A DNA stretch of 64,000 bases, taken from positions 19,918,521 through 19,982,520 of the forward strand of contig OX457044.1 in the NCBI GenBank assembly GCA_949752735.1, written 5' to 3'. Made by a program: the position numbers and the translations under genes. Below, in pieces: positions 23,663-34,012 of this stretch (position 1 is the first letter of the stretch; each line of letters starts with the position of its first letter). The notes under the pieces are model-generated. The model had not been told where the DNA came from and did not search any database. It saw only the letters and a program-made list of their open reading frames with translations. The DNA comes from Lumbricus terrestris (taxonomy: Eukaryota > Annelida > Clitellata > Crassiclitellata > Lumbricidae).

Positions 23663-23875
23663 GTCATCGACCAAATTCTTCAGAAAAATGGTCCTTTTCC
23701 GTGTCCACCGAGCTGTCTGGCAAACTTCGTGCGTACCTTGCGCTTATTTTGGGGGGGGCTAAAGGGGGTAAATTGTCCAAATATTTTATTTTTACATGGG
23801 GAAAAAAAGGATGACCTTTTTTAGGGGGGGGCTTAGCCCCCCCAGCCCCCCCTAGCGCCGCTACTGCCGCCACTG
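23548..23875. mobile_element. hAT-type MITE forming the right part of the composite
   Basis: Its left terminus CAGTGGCGGCGCCAGG with a G-run, and right terminus C-run then GCCGCCACTG, form an inverted pair. The body contains TTTTCAGAAAAAATTTCCG and GTCATCGACCAAATTCTTC. The element at 32860-33162 is the same family in the opposite orientation, with 'aatttccgttttcag'-like words preserved. Confidence 0.8.
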
Positions 23876-23883
23876 CTTATAAT

Positions 23884-24050
23884 ATAGTCTCAGTAATGAA
23901 CTTCTTTGTCTTTCTGTGCCCCTTTCCGCCAGTTTTTGAAAACCCATAGGCCTATATGCTAGAATTCGTTTTCATTGTGGTTTAATTGGTGTCAGATCGG
24001 GAGCGCTTCTAAGGAGTTTCTCTTAAAATGGCGCTATAAAAAGTCAATTG
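23884..24050 (+). mobile_element. LINE 3' tail fragment
   Basis: 'agtctcagtaatgaacttctttgtctttctgtgcccctttccgc' (split here) continues to 'ggagtttctcttaaaatggcgctataaa'. The same order of words occurs in every TLR unit (for example 56640-56770). It is the host sequence into which the hAT composite inserted. Confidence 0.65.
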
Positions 24051-24646
24051 CAATGAGTGCCATCATATGACATGGACAATAATAATTAGCCTATACTGCT
24101 GACGTAAATTTGCTGAAACGTCATATTTGAATTTTGATCGTGTGACGTAGGCCTAATCTTACAAACAATTAATGTTCGTTGCTAAAACGATCTCGAACGA
24201 GATTCGTTTGAGACAACGCGTTGAAAAAGTTCAGACTAAAAATTAAATGGAAGACATTTCGAAAGGAAACTGTTTTTCGATCAGAAGATCAGGTAGGCTA
24301 CAGAGATTAAATGCGATGAGAAGAATTGCACGTGCCATTTGAAGACACATAGGCCTATTGACCAGTAGGCCTAAAGAAATGCGATTTTTTATTATACATT
24401 TCGATACATAAAAATTCGATTTCCCGATGAACACGACGTTTGAGTCTTCAAGAGTTAAGTACGTTCTTAATTTGGTCAAATACTCAAATTTATATTTATT
24501 TCTATCAATTTTTTCAGAAAGAGCGGACAATGGAGATTAAATTCAACTTGCACCGTACAAATTCTGAAAACTCTAATATCTTTGCTAAGACTGAGATTAC
24601 GAAGCTTCAATTAACACCGATCATTATCATATAAATTTTCATATCG

Positions 24647-24647
<1 letters not shown>

Positions 24648-24717
<70 letters not shown>

Positions 24718-24966
24718 GTTCTCTGCCCGAAGGCAGGTTCATTGGGGATGAGATGAGTGAGGTGGTTTCCCGTTGCCTTCCCCACAGACAATGATGGGTA
24801 TTGCCCATGCACGGTCGCTCCGCAGGAGCTTGCGCTCCTGCGTTCCACACGTGCTAGCCCGAGATATCTAAATCTCTGAATGTCAACTCCCAGCCCGGGG
24901 CTTGAACCGCAGTCCGTTGCGACCAATTAACAGACTTATGCCGCTACCGGTGTAGCTAACTAGGCC
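24648..24966 (-). mobile_element. tRNA-derived SINE with (ATC)n tail
   Basis: On the minus strand it begins GCCTAGTTAGCTACACCGG (A-box-like) and carries GCGGTTCAAGCCC (B box), followed by a SINE body. It ends in 23-24 ATC triplets (24648-24718 on the plus strand as GAT). The triplet tail gives long artificial Ser or Ile frames. A mature tRNA is unlikely. Confidence 0.75.
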
Positions 24967-25086
24967 AATTCTTAGGGCGATGAAAAACCGCACACCTATT
25001 GACTGATGCCATCAAAAGGACTGTGAGGTCATCCCAGTTAAGTTTTTTCTCATGACTTTTGTAGCGCTGTTATTAAGAACAAAATA

Positions 25087-25504
25087 ATAGGGATGTCACT
25101 CGCAGCTTTTCCCACCTAGATCTAGGTTTTTCGGTCCTGTCTAGGTTTTTATGTTTTTTGGCCAGGATCTAGCTTTTTTTCTCATGGCGGTTTTTCAACT
25201 TTTTATATAAAATCTTTTGAAACTGAAAATGCACAAAAGACGTGAAAAAATCGATTTTTTTAAAAAATTTGGACCAAACTTGTAAATTATGGAGCGTTCG
25301 AAAGGCTAAAAAGTCATCAGAAATTTTTTGGGAAGGAAAAGAGAGCAAATTTTAATCACCGGGCGACTAAAAGAAGGTCGTTACAAATTTCAAGCCAGAA
25401 TAATTGAAAAATCTATGTTTTTCAGAGAAATTGTCAATCTAGCCTTTTCTAGCCTTTTTCGACCGGATCTGCCCTTTTCTCAAAATCCAGAGTGGCATCC
25501 CTGA
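25087..25504. mobile_element. hAT-like MITE
   Basis: The left end 'tagggatgtcactc' and right end 'gagtggcatccctg' are inverted and match in 12-13 of 14 positions. AGAACAAA/AGAACAAG lies on both sides (25076-25083 and 25505-25512), consistent with an 8 bp duplication, though four extra bases separate the left copy from the terminus. 'cttttctagcctttttcgac' repeats dominate the interior. Confidence 0.55.
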
Positions 25505-25894
25505 GAACAAGGCCTCAATCGGTGAGAGCGATCGAGGTGGTGGTAGTGATGGTTGAATGCATGGTAATGGGCCTACAATAGCCTACGCAGGCACGAAGGA
25601 TAGAAGGACACGGGATTAGATCTATGTCCTAACCAAAATAAGGAGTTAAAACAGCAATTTTGAAATCAATTCTTGTTTAACTTGTTATCATGTTCTCCTA
25701 CTATAATTTAATGTAATCTATGCTACTATGCTAACCATACATGCAGTGCTTTGTCAGTTTGCATAATAATTAACGAATATGATATTGAGTGAGCCTTGCA
25801 ATCTTCATTATTAATAGCCTACACATAAATAAGATGCCACACAGTCTATATATAGTTAGAACTGTTGGACTACTAAAGCTGTGACTTCTTTTGT

Positions 25895-27192
25895 AGATTA
25901 CCTATCCGCTGCTTTTCGGTGGAGCAATGGTGGAAATATTTTCCATCCGCAATCATCGCAACGAGTCGTAAAGATTCTGTTGACAGAGTCGGCAACTGAT
26001 GGCGGTTCTCGAAGCTGGAACAATTAAAGCTGTCGACAACAGTAGGCCTACTATATCTTTTTAATTGGAAAACAATCTCAAGTAAGAATATCTGGATAGC
26101 TGTTATGCAATTGTAGGTGTATAACGACTTTCTAGAATCTAGAATAATGGACTGGTGAAGTGGGTACCGGTACCGATGTTGCACAGCCTACTATATAGGC
26201 CTAAAGCATCTGTTCTCAACATGTTGGTCGTGACCGCCACTGACGATTAATTTTGCCAGATCGGTTGAACCCTTCAGAAATTTGTAAAAGATGTAATAGC
26301 AATTTCAATACTTATACCTACTACACCATAATATATCATCTTAAGATAAATTTTAACTTATTCCTTTGCAATGATTCATTCGATAGCCTATAGACTGTGG
26401 TAGCTAATTAAATTTTTGCCAGTTTAGTTTTCAAATCTAAACTCCACTTTTACTATTTCAATAGTAAATAAAATGCAGTGAATTGGAGTAACTTAATCAA
26501 TTTTCTTGTTTGGGTCGTCACAACTTTGGAAATGTTACTGCAGCATGTCGACGCACTAAAAAGTGCTGATACTTGAGAATCGCTGCTCTAAAGTAATTAA
26601 TTGTTAATCTGTTTGTTGCTTTCCGTTGTCGGTGGAGCGATTGCTGAAACATTTCCTATCAAGATCGCCCGTGTTCGGGGGTTGCAAGGAACTGACAGGC
26701 GAATTGTCATCAACCTGAAAGTGGCGATTCTTTTGACTGGAACGACATCGATCTGTCTCATATCGAAAAGACTGTTTCTGTTGTTTCTGCGACATGTCAT
26801 ATCAAGAATGATTAGAGTCGCCCTTCTCTTTTCTCCAGGTTTGGGGCCTGGCACTGCCAACGCACGAGCAGTGGCCGAGTTCCATCTAGGCCTACTATAG
26901 TTGCAGCACTAGCGTAATATCTAGAAGGTTCTTATGGGAATATCCCTAGAGCGGAAATACAGTGATCATTTAACAAAGATGTTAGTTAAGTCATTTAAGT
27001 TATTATAAATGTCTTGTTGCATTCTATGATGCAATTATGACTTTGATAAACCTATCTGGTGTGTTGTGTAGTTGCGGTGGTGTTGCTGACGTCGTCGGAG
27101 CCGCAAAGATCCTTCATCGTGAAGATTCTACATCCGTCGACAGATGGCGCTTCTCGTGGATGGATTGACGAGCGACACCTGTCAACAGCGGT
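25895..27192 (+). other. Three diverged copies of an exon-like segment, function unknown
   Basis: Segments near 25895-26045, 26625-26790 and 27081-27192 share an order of words such as 'ggtggagcratgg', 'aarattct', 'gactgatggcgvttctcg' and 'tggaacgac'. In the best copy a TTGTGTAG acceptor-like site precedes an open stretch ending SFIVKILHPSTDGASRGWID and a strong ACAGCG/GTAAGT donor. The other copies contain stops in one frame or another. I recognise no domain. They could be decayed exons of a duplicated gene or copies of an unknown repeat. Confidence 0.3.
26950..26999 (+). repeat. Left arm of a ~50 bp inverted repeat
   Basis: AGCGGAAATACAGTGATCAT plus TTAAC matches the reverse complement of 29737-29761 exactly, and similarity continues about 25 bp further inward. 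With the arm at 29716-29761 it encloses about 2.7 kb. Confidence 0.7.
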
Positions 27193-27515
27193 AAGTTATT
27201 AAAACCAAGTTTAAGAATATCTTAGTAGTAGTCTTGGAGATCCTTCTCCAAACTCAGCCACTACATTACTCCGAGTCTCTGATAGAGACAGTCCCTGCAT
27301 GTCCTGGGTGAATAATGGCTGACGCTAACAATCTTTGTTATCACAATTGAGTGTCGTAAAACTGAAACTATAGTTGCTACCCCACTCTATGACTTCTACT
27401 TAAATTACTACTAGGCTACACAACTTTGTTTATGTTGAGGAAGAGGTGAAGGGGCCTGAAGATTGGGCAGCATGCTCTCCCTGAATCGTTTCACCATTCT
27501 TTTTCTAGACAAGTA

Positions 27516-27954
27516 GGGGGCCGTCCATAAAGTACGTCACGTTATTTTTGACCATTTTTGAACCCCCCATCCACCCTGTCACAAACTGTCACAAATCTCG
27601 GACCCCCCCTAAAGTACGTCACACTTTCGAACAAAAAATTTAAAAACATAACCATTTACCTAATCCTCTAAACCCTAGGTTACTATCCCTAATCCCTCTG
27701 ATAGTGACGTGTGGCCCTAAACGCTTTGATAGTGACGGGAAATCAACTTTTATCTCGCCAGGCCGGGTTTTAGACACGCCTGGCCGGGCCGGGCCGGGTC
27801 GGATTTTAGGTACTAAGAACAAAAATATAATAAAGAATTTAAAAAATAAATGTGTGACGTCACACATGGCCTGACCCCTCCCTCTGTCACAAACTGTCAC
27901 ACTTTCTTACACCCCCTCCTCCCTGGAGCGTGACGTACTTTATGGACGGCCCCT
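27516..27954. mobile_element. MITE with GGGGCCGTCCATAAAGTACG termini
   Basis: The left GGGGCCGTCCATAAAGTACG TCACG and right CGTGACGTACTTTATGGACGG CCCC are perfect inverted repeats of about 25 bp. Subterminal 'ctgtcacaaactgtcac' occurs on both sides. I recall very similar termini in MITEs of many animals. A clear target duplication was not resolved. Several short Gly/Pro frames inside are not genes. Confidence 0.85.
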
Positions 27955-28448
27955 AGGCCTAGGAAGAGTGAAAGTCGATGGAGGAAGCCGTGATGGATAT
28001 TATTGAAGTGAACTTATGGTGTGTAATAAAAAATTCATAATTCGGGATGAAACTGAACAAAGTATTGATCGGTACAGGTCACTCGTGAGCAAAACTGCTA
28101 ACTGGTATTGACAAATAGAATGCATGATGGTAAGTTTACCGGAGAGGTCGTATAGAATAAAGAAATTGGAATTGACGTCAAAATAATTGATGAAGGATTC
28201 CGCTGAAAAAAGGGCAGATAATTCCGAGGCGATGTGAAATTGGAGAGGGCGGCCTTAAGTTGAACGGAAAGTTGCCCCAAGTAGATGAATTACAGCAAAG
28301 GTTTAGGACTACCTAAGCCAAACGGACCGAGTGCTCCAAGAAGTTGAATTATAAGTTATGAAAAGATGATTTTACAGTTAAACGAAGAGAGCCTCAAGAA
28401 GCTTATTTATAAAAAGTGTGGCATTTTAGTCGAGCGGAAATAACCCAC

Positions 28449-28672
28449 GGAGTTGAGTAGTAGACTAGTAGAAAAGGGTCGCCTTAATTTCAACGGAGAG
28501 TGGTCCAAGGAGTTGAGTAGTAAGAAAGGGTTGCCTTAATTTCAACGGAGAATGGTCCAAGGAGTTGAGTAGTAAGAAAGGGTTGCCTTAATTTCAACGG
28601 AGAATGGTCCAAGGAGTTGAGTAGTAAGAAGGGATTGCCTTAATTTGAACGGAGTGAGGTCCAAGGAGATGA
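28449..28672. repeat. Tandem repeat, 52 bp unit, about 4 copies
   Basis: GGAGTTGAGTAGTA recurs at 28449, 28509, 28561 and 28613, with a last partial GGAG at 28665. The exact period is 52 bp after the first unit. Each unit holds AAAGGGTTGCCTTAATTTCA and ACGGAG. More diverged units extend leftward to about 28.12 kb. Confidence 0.9.
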
Positions 28673-28777
28673 TTCCATTCAAAATTCCATTCCCTACTAT
28701 TTTCTATCGATCTAAATAGCTCTGTTAAGACCTAATTAAATGTATAAAAGTTATGGTATAGATCTTGAAGTTGAAGG

Positions 28778-28983
28778 CAAGGCCGTAGCTAGGGGGGTGT
28801 TTTGGGTGTTTGAACACCCCCCGAAATGGAAAATGTGAAAAATAATATAATGCATTTACGAGCATATGACGTAAAAACCATGAAATAAACCATGAAAACA
28901 CCCCCCGAAATGGAAAAATTTAGTTTTTGGGGAAGGGAAATTGGTGAAACACCCCCCGAAATAAAATCCTGGCTACGGCCTTG
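28778..28983. mobile_element. hAT-type MITE, 206 bp, perfect 8 bp duplication
   Basis: The termini CAAGGCCGTAGCTAGG and CCTGGCTACGGCCTTG are inverted. The flanking 8 bp GTTGAAGG is identical on both sides (28770-28777 and 28984-28991). 'aacaccccccgaaa' is repeated three times inside. The larger elements at 39855-40144 and 47919-48208 belong to the same family. Confidence 0.92.
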
Positions 28984-29034
28984 GTTGAAGGTGTTTATAA
29001 ATTGCAGAGGCCATGGCAGAGACTAGTCCGGCAG

Positions 29035-29150
29035 TTTTGTCACGGTTCGTCCTGCAGTGGCGGCCAGCGACTTGTCCGGCAGTTTTGGCACCGTCCGTCC
29101 TGGCGGCTAGAGAAGTCCGGCAGTTTTGGCACCGTCCGTCCTGGCCACCG
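29035..29150. repeat. Short tandem repeat, CCGGCAGTTTTGGCACCGTC unit
   Basis: Two to three copies of 'gtccggcagttttggcaccgtccgtcctggc' spacing 45-63 bp. Open frames on both strands across it are repeat artefacts. Confidence 0.75.
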
Positions 29151-29715
29151 GTCAGCTCTGTCGGCTCTGGTATCTGACATGGCGCGCTGGCTGTTGACTG
29201 GTACCTGGTTCCGGCAGCGATCGAAGGATGACTGCAATTCCGGAGAGGAGCGACAAAGACGATCCAGTTGACCGATTCTCGTGGAAGCACTTATAGGTAA
29301 TTGTTTGAGTTTATCTGAAGGTCAGGCGTTTCCGATGTAGGACTATTGGCTGCAGTTGATAAAATCGCTATTTCGTGTGAGGATGCTAAGTATTGGTATT
29401 CAGATTATGGTATCGATCAGACGAATGCTTCTGCTTTGAAACTTTCTCCTTCTCGTCTACTATAGTTTGTTTGCCTAACTGTTTTCTCTGTTATTTTATC
29501 CTTCTATCTATCGCTATTTGAACTTTAGTCGGATCTCTTTCAGCTTGCTTTCCCACGGTCGTCTGACTTAATTCTTGTTTTCTTCTATCTGTTCAGGTTT
29601 TCTTTTCTTCTGCATATGAATTATGAGTTTAGTCTGTGATTCGACTTGAAACAAACATCGATTAATGTTTTTGTAGATGATGATATCGGCGCTATTATAG
29701 TTATAGGTTTGATTA

Positions 29716-29761
29716 CTTAAATTACTTAGCATTCTCGTTAAATGATCACTGTATTTCCGCT
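29716..29761 (-). repeat. Right arm of the ~50 bp inverted repeat
   Basis: This is the reverse complement of 26950-26999: GTTAAATGATCACTGTATTT CCGCT is exact over 24-25 bp. The pair could be the ends of an unrecognised DNA transposon or two chance-inverted copies of a dispersed repeat. Confidence 0.65.
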
Positions 29762-29847
29762 TTTAGTTGGGCCTATATTATCGGGTTGTCTACAAGACCG
29801 TAGGGGAATGTTTTGGGTTCCTGAACACCCCCATAAATGAAATAATG

Positions 29848-29900
29848 TGCGTGCGTGTGTGTGTGCGCGCGCGCGTGTGTGTGTGTTTGTGTGCGCGCGT
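29848..29900. repeat. (GT)n/(GC)n microsatellite
   Basis: Alternating purine-pyrimidine run (GTGCGTGTGT, GCGCGCGCG, GTGTGTGTTTG, GCGCGCG), the type of sequence able to adopt Z-DNA. Confidence 0.9.
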
Positions 29901-30364
29901 TATACTTTGTAGACAGTTTTGAAGTAGCTACATGTACGTATTTAGGCTGTAGACCAATACATTTTTATTTTCTAGAATTCAAGTCAATTTAAGTTGAATC
30001 GTCAATTATCTCTTTTTGATTATTAATTGGTAAGGTAGACATCAGGGTAACCAAGAAACCTATTGGCTAGTATTTATAATACTGTGCATGCTGTGGAAAA
30101 TTGTGGTATGCCTATATATACTGCGTTCATGATTCTTCATGCTGCTAAATATTCTCGTATCTATGCAGTGTTAATTACCGTACGCTTGCTCTGCGAAAAA
30201 CTGTAATTATAGCGACAGTCCAACTAGATCAATAAATTTCTGTTGTTTTGTTGTTTTGTCTTGATCTATCAATGCACATTGAACAATGGATTATTGATTA
30301 TTGACAGCGTCGACATTAATAATTATAAAGCGAGACTTAGTAGCCTAAACTCACCAGGTGAATA

Positions 30365-30850
30365 GGTTTTTCAAGTCAATCTAAGATGGGCTTCATGTAG
30401 GCAGCCCATGCCCATGAGCCCATTTTTCGCCCATCCATACGTTGAAATCTAAAGAGGTCGGTTAATGGGCTTTTGAAGTCAATCTAAGATGGGCCTCATG
30501 TGGGCAACCCATGCCTACCAGCCTATTTATTGCCTACCCAACATGTTGAAAATTAAAGAGGTCGGTTAATGGTCTTTTAAAGTCAATCTAAGATGAGCCT
30601 CATTTGGACAGCCCATGCCCATGAACCCATTTTATTGCCCACTAAAATGTTGGTTTTTAAAAAGGTGCGGTTAATCGGCTTCCAACCTCAATTTTAGATG
30701 GGCCTCATGTGGGTAGCCCATGCCCATAAGCCCACTTGTCGTCCATTGAAACTTCTGACGTCACAATTTTTTGTTAATGGGCTTTTGATTTCAGGCCCAA
30801 GTGGGCTCGATGTGGGCAGCCCAAGCCCTCCAGCCCATCTATTTCCAACC
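30365..30850. repeat. Tandem repeat, ~103 bp unit, about 5 copies
   Basis: CAATCTAAGATGGG or its variants start units near 30377, 30480, 30583, 30689 and 30792 (periods 103, 103, 106, 103). Each unit contains GGGCCTCATGTGGGCAGCCC and ATGCCCATGAGCCCAT, so it can fold on itself. Divergence of 10-20% suggests an old array. Confidence 0.88.
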
Positions 30851-31589
30851 TCAAAACCGGATATTGGAAAAGTGAGTTTTTCTCTCTCTGACCTGAATAC
30901 TAAGGGCGCAATCACTATATAGGGCGTAAATGAATAGAGCGCATTGTGAGAGAGAAAAAGTAGCACATGACTGAAAAGAAGATCATTAGATTTTTCGGCA
31001 AAGGATCAACGATTTTTTTAAACCCAAGACCAAAAATGTTTGCCCCCCTTCCAAAATTTCTGTAACCGGCCCTGCCTAAGTACTTTCAGAAGGCGCTGTA
31101 GTTCTATAGTAGGGTTATTTATAGCCTACTGTGAGATAGATTTTCTTGCGCAGCGCTAGACTTTGTGACATATTAGGTTCTGTCACTATATGTAAGTTTC
31201 ATAGGCATTGTAGCGGTGCCCGATGGTGCAAGTATCTATTACAGGATAGGCCCTATCCCATAATATTTTGTTCAGCCTACAGCAACAGTGCTGTGTAAAC
31301 CATCTTGCTGCAGTGACTAGAATTATCTGCACTATTTTTCATTTCTAAAGTAATGCATTGACAGACCAAGCCAACTGTATCCGACTCTCCGTTTTAGATG
31401 AAGACAATCAGTATAGCTGGACAGAAGCAATGCATAATTACAGGGCCTACATAGACCTGTGGAACGAGTCATTTCCTCACATCGTCTTTTCGTCTAGGCC
31501 TATAGTCTTCAAGATCTAGGTGTCAACCTACAGTTCTCTAACCTTTACCGAACACATTGCCAAGCTTACTCGCTCTTCCTACTTCCAGC

Positions 31590-31705
31590 TAAACACTACT
31601 CCTCTGGGTACCCAGTTTTGACCTCTAAATTTCGGGTTTTCGGCAACCCTCCACCCCACCCCGCTTCCCCAAAAAGCCAAACATGACCCGACCATGATGG
31701 GCGGG
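31590..31705 (+). mobile_element. Fragment of the ACTAGCTG/ACCCGGC dispersed family
   Basis: 'gggtacccagttttgacctc', 'caccccaccccgcttcccc' and 'aaaagccaaacatgacccg' are the reverse complement of sequence at 38140-38300 ('cgggtcacgtttggcttttt', 'gcgggggtggggtgggg'). Confidence 0.6.
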
Positions 31706-32859
31706 TGTGTGTGCCGACTGTGGCCTAATACAATTATAGCCATATCATAGTTGCACTTTAGTATGAGACTGTGAGTGATATCGGAAACCGAGCAAAGGAA
31801 ATTGAAATTTTACTATACGATTACAAAAGCTAAAACGCAACGAACGAGTAGCAATAGCAACCAAAGAATAGGCGCGAAATGAAAACTAGACACAGCAGAC
31901 GACAGTTTAGGCTAGACTAATTAAAACGAGGCTTAAACAACAAGTAGAAACTGTAGAGTAAGTCAGCAGCGAATAATTGACTCAACTGAAGTCAAACGAA
32001 ACACACGAATTGTTCAAACCGCAATTACGGTTCCGGATCTAAAGTTCACAGAATAACGATAATATGCCAATCTTCGTTTGTTTTTTTACACTGACAAAAC
32101 GCGGTATGATTACATTCAGTAATGAACGGATGATCACCATGGGCGGAGACTTAAGGGGGACGGTCCCCCAATGTGTGTGGTGGGGGGGGGGAGCGGAGAT
32201 GCTCATATCCCCCTATCATTTAAGAAATATTCATAAATATCATCGTAAATTTCTGCAGTGTTAGGACATACTAGTAAATTCTGGTAAAATATTAGAGGTA
32301 AAGACTAAAAAGTCTCGCCTTGGCTATGTCGTCTATCGCCTATGATGATCAAAAGTTATTAGGTCTACAGACGTAGAATTTAACTGTCGACAGCAATGCA
32401 AGTCACGTCCTACAATATAATCAGTTTACCAACGCTTACTGCCGAATGGAAGGTTGAGAGGTTCTTATTGTTACTGATTAAAGGCGCATATTGTCTACAA
32501 GTTCTAGTGTAGCCTAATCTAACGGCGTTTGCTACAGTAGGGTAGTAAAACACGACCATGCCATGAAAGATATGATTCGTTGTGCCTTGGTATACTGGAA
32601 CAGAGCTAAGCAGTTCCTCGTTAAAAAGCATGTGCTTTTTAGTAAAAAATAACGGACCTTTCAATAGCCTGAAAACGACATTTTTCAATTAGGCCTATCA
32701 AAGTTCTTCTAAGACTTAGAGTTGCAATATTAGCCTACATGCCACACTTGGTTAAGTATACCTTAAATTTACCTTTTACCGTCAAGACGCTAGCATTCAA
32801 ATTATCGTCTTTATTATAACTTTTCATCATGGAACAAGTTACCTAGCAGTCTCCGTAAC

Positions 32860-33162
32860 CAGTAGCGGCGCTAGGGAGGGAGGGAGTTAGGGGGGCTAAG
32901 TCCTCCCTAAAAAAGGCCTTCCATTTTTTGTCATGCAAAAATAAAATATTTGCACGATTAACCCCCTTTAGCCCCCCCCCCAAATAACCGTAAAGGTACG
33001 CACGAGGTTTGACAGACAGTTTGGCAAATTATGAAAAAGGACCATTTTTGAAGATTTTGGTCGATGACTAAAAAAAGGTCGTCAGAAATTTTGACGACTG
33101 AAAACGGAAAATTTTCCCGAAAATCCAGCCCCCCAAAAACGAAAATCCTGGCGCCGCCACTG
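32860..33162. mobile_element. hAT-type MITE, 303 bp, perfect 8 bp duplication
   Basis: The termini CAGTAGCGGCGCTAGGG and CCTGGCGCCGCCACTG are inverted. TCCGTAAC is duplicated exactly (32852-32859, 33163-33170). The other units have a single 'cagtctccgtcacaaactt' at this place, i.e. the unoccupied site, so the insertion is specific to unit 1. Same family as 23548-23875. Confidence 0.93.
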
Positions 33163-33470
33163 TCCGTAACGAACTTCATGGTCTTTCCTTGCACCTTTCC
33201 CGCAGAGTTTGAAAACCATTCTCTTTATTGTGGTTTGGCTCTGTTAGGTAGGGAGCACCTCTGAGAAGTCTTGGTTGAAGTGGCGCTATATAAATTCATG
33301 GTTCCGATTACGATATTCTGATGGATTAGAACTACAAAAAATTAAGAATAATGTAGACAATCAGGCTATAATATTTAAATTACTGTAGGCCTATTTCTCT
33401 GAATTATGATCGATACGTCATGTTTAGGCTGGAATTTTGCGCCATGTAGTCTTTAGGCTATGGATATAGA

Positions 33471-33944
33471 CAATGTTTAATCTAGACGTCTCTGGGACCC
33501 CAAGAATGACATTCCTCAACGACATTTCCTCCAGAAAAAATCTTGAAGTGTTGTTCACAACATTCTACATCCCCACTCCGCCAAAAACGCTACATGTAAC
33601 ATTTCCACCACCCCTCAAAAAATGTAGGTATGTGAAATTTTTGCGTTAGAATAATTCGACAGCCCGCAGCATTGGTGTATTAAAAAATTTGCAACAGGAA
33701 TTGGTCTGTTTTTGTGAAGATTTGGCACAAAAATCTAAAAAGGGCATAAGATTTTAAAGTGCCGGAATTGGTAAGTTTCTGGGAAATTTTGGGGGAAAAT
33801 AAAAAGGTCCTTTGAAAAAATATCGGGCCGAAATGTGTCGTCGGTGTCTAAGTTTTTCGGCTCAGCGGATGTCGTCCGCCTACAACGGCCGCATTTACCG
33901 CCACACCCCAGAAACCTGATCCCCTCCCTCTAGATTAGACACTG
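33471..33944. mobile_element. Second member of the TTTAATCTAGACGTCTCTGG family
   Basis: The left end CAATGTTTAATCTAGACGTC and right end CTCTAGATTAGACACTG match the termini of the 18382-20008 element with one or two changes. It lacks the 86 bp minisatellite and its C/G runs are eroded. No clear target duplication remains. Confidence 0.7.
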
Positions 33945-34012
33945 GTCTAATTGGCACCTAAATAATCGAATACATTGTACATGTTTCGCGCAGCTTGCAA
34001 GGTACATTGAGT

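Larger units (their letters stand above)
20464..23875. mobile_element. Composite hAT block with 8 bp target-site duplication, containing nested insertions
   Basis: The block starts CAGTGGCGGCACTACGCC and ends GCCGCTACTGCCGCCACTG. It is flanked by perfect 8 bp direct repeats CTTATAAT (20456-20463 and 23876-23883). Inside, a second copy of the terminal motif at 23535-23563 (GGCGCCGCCACT then CAGTGGCGGCGCC) divides it into a ~3.08 kb left part and a 328 bp right part. The left part holds GGCAGGGCAAAA-type repeats, a mariner-like element and a solo LTR. It was inserted into a LINE tail, which continues at 23884. Confidence 0.85.
31770..34012 (-). other. 3' flank of TLR gene 1 (left edge of the array unit)
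   Basis: From 'atatcggaaaccgagcaaag' onward this flank is alignable to 41.08-42.3, 49.14-50.37 and 55.78-57.0 kb, so it is the degenerate left end of the tandem unit. It holds a LINE tail (about 32.8-33.3 kb, plus strand) split by a hAT MITE, and a second transposon at 33471-33944. No additional gene is seen. Confidence 0.7.

Noticed and set aside
24611..24926. Poly-Ser or poly-Ile containing frames
   Set aside because: Translation of the (GAT)n tail of a SINE.
26597..26900. 99-residue plus-strand frame with hydrophobic start (and antisense 87-residue frame)
   Set aside because: It looked like a signal peptide, but the start is not ATG, there is no recognisable domain, and it overlaps one of the exon-like repeats in another frame.
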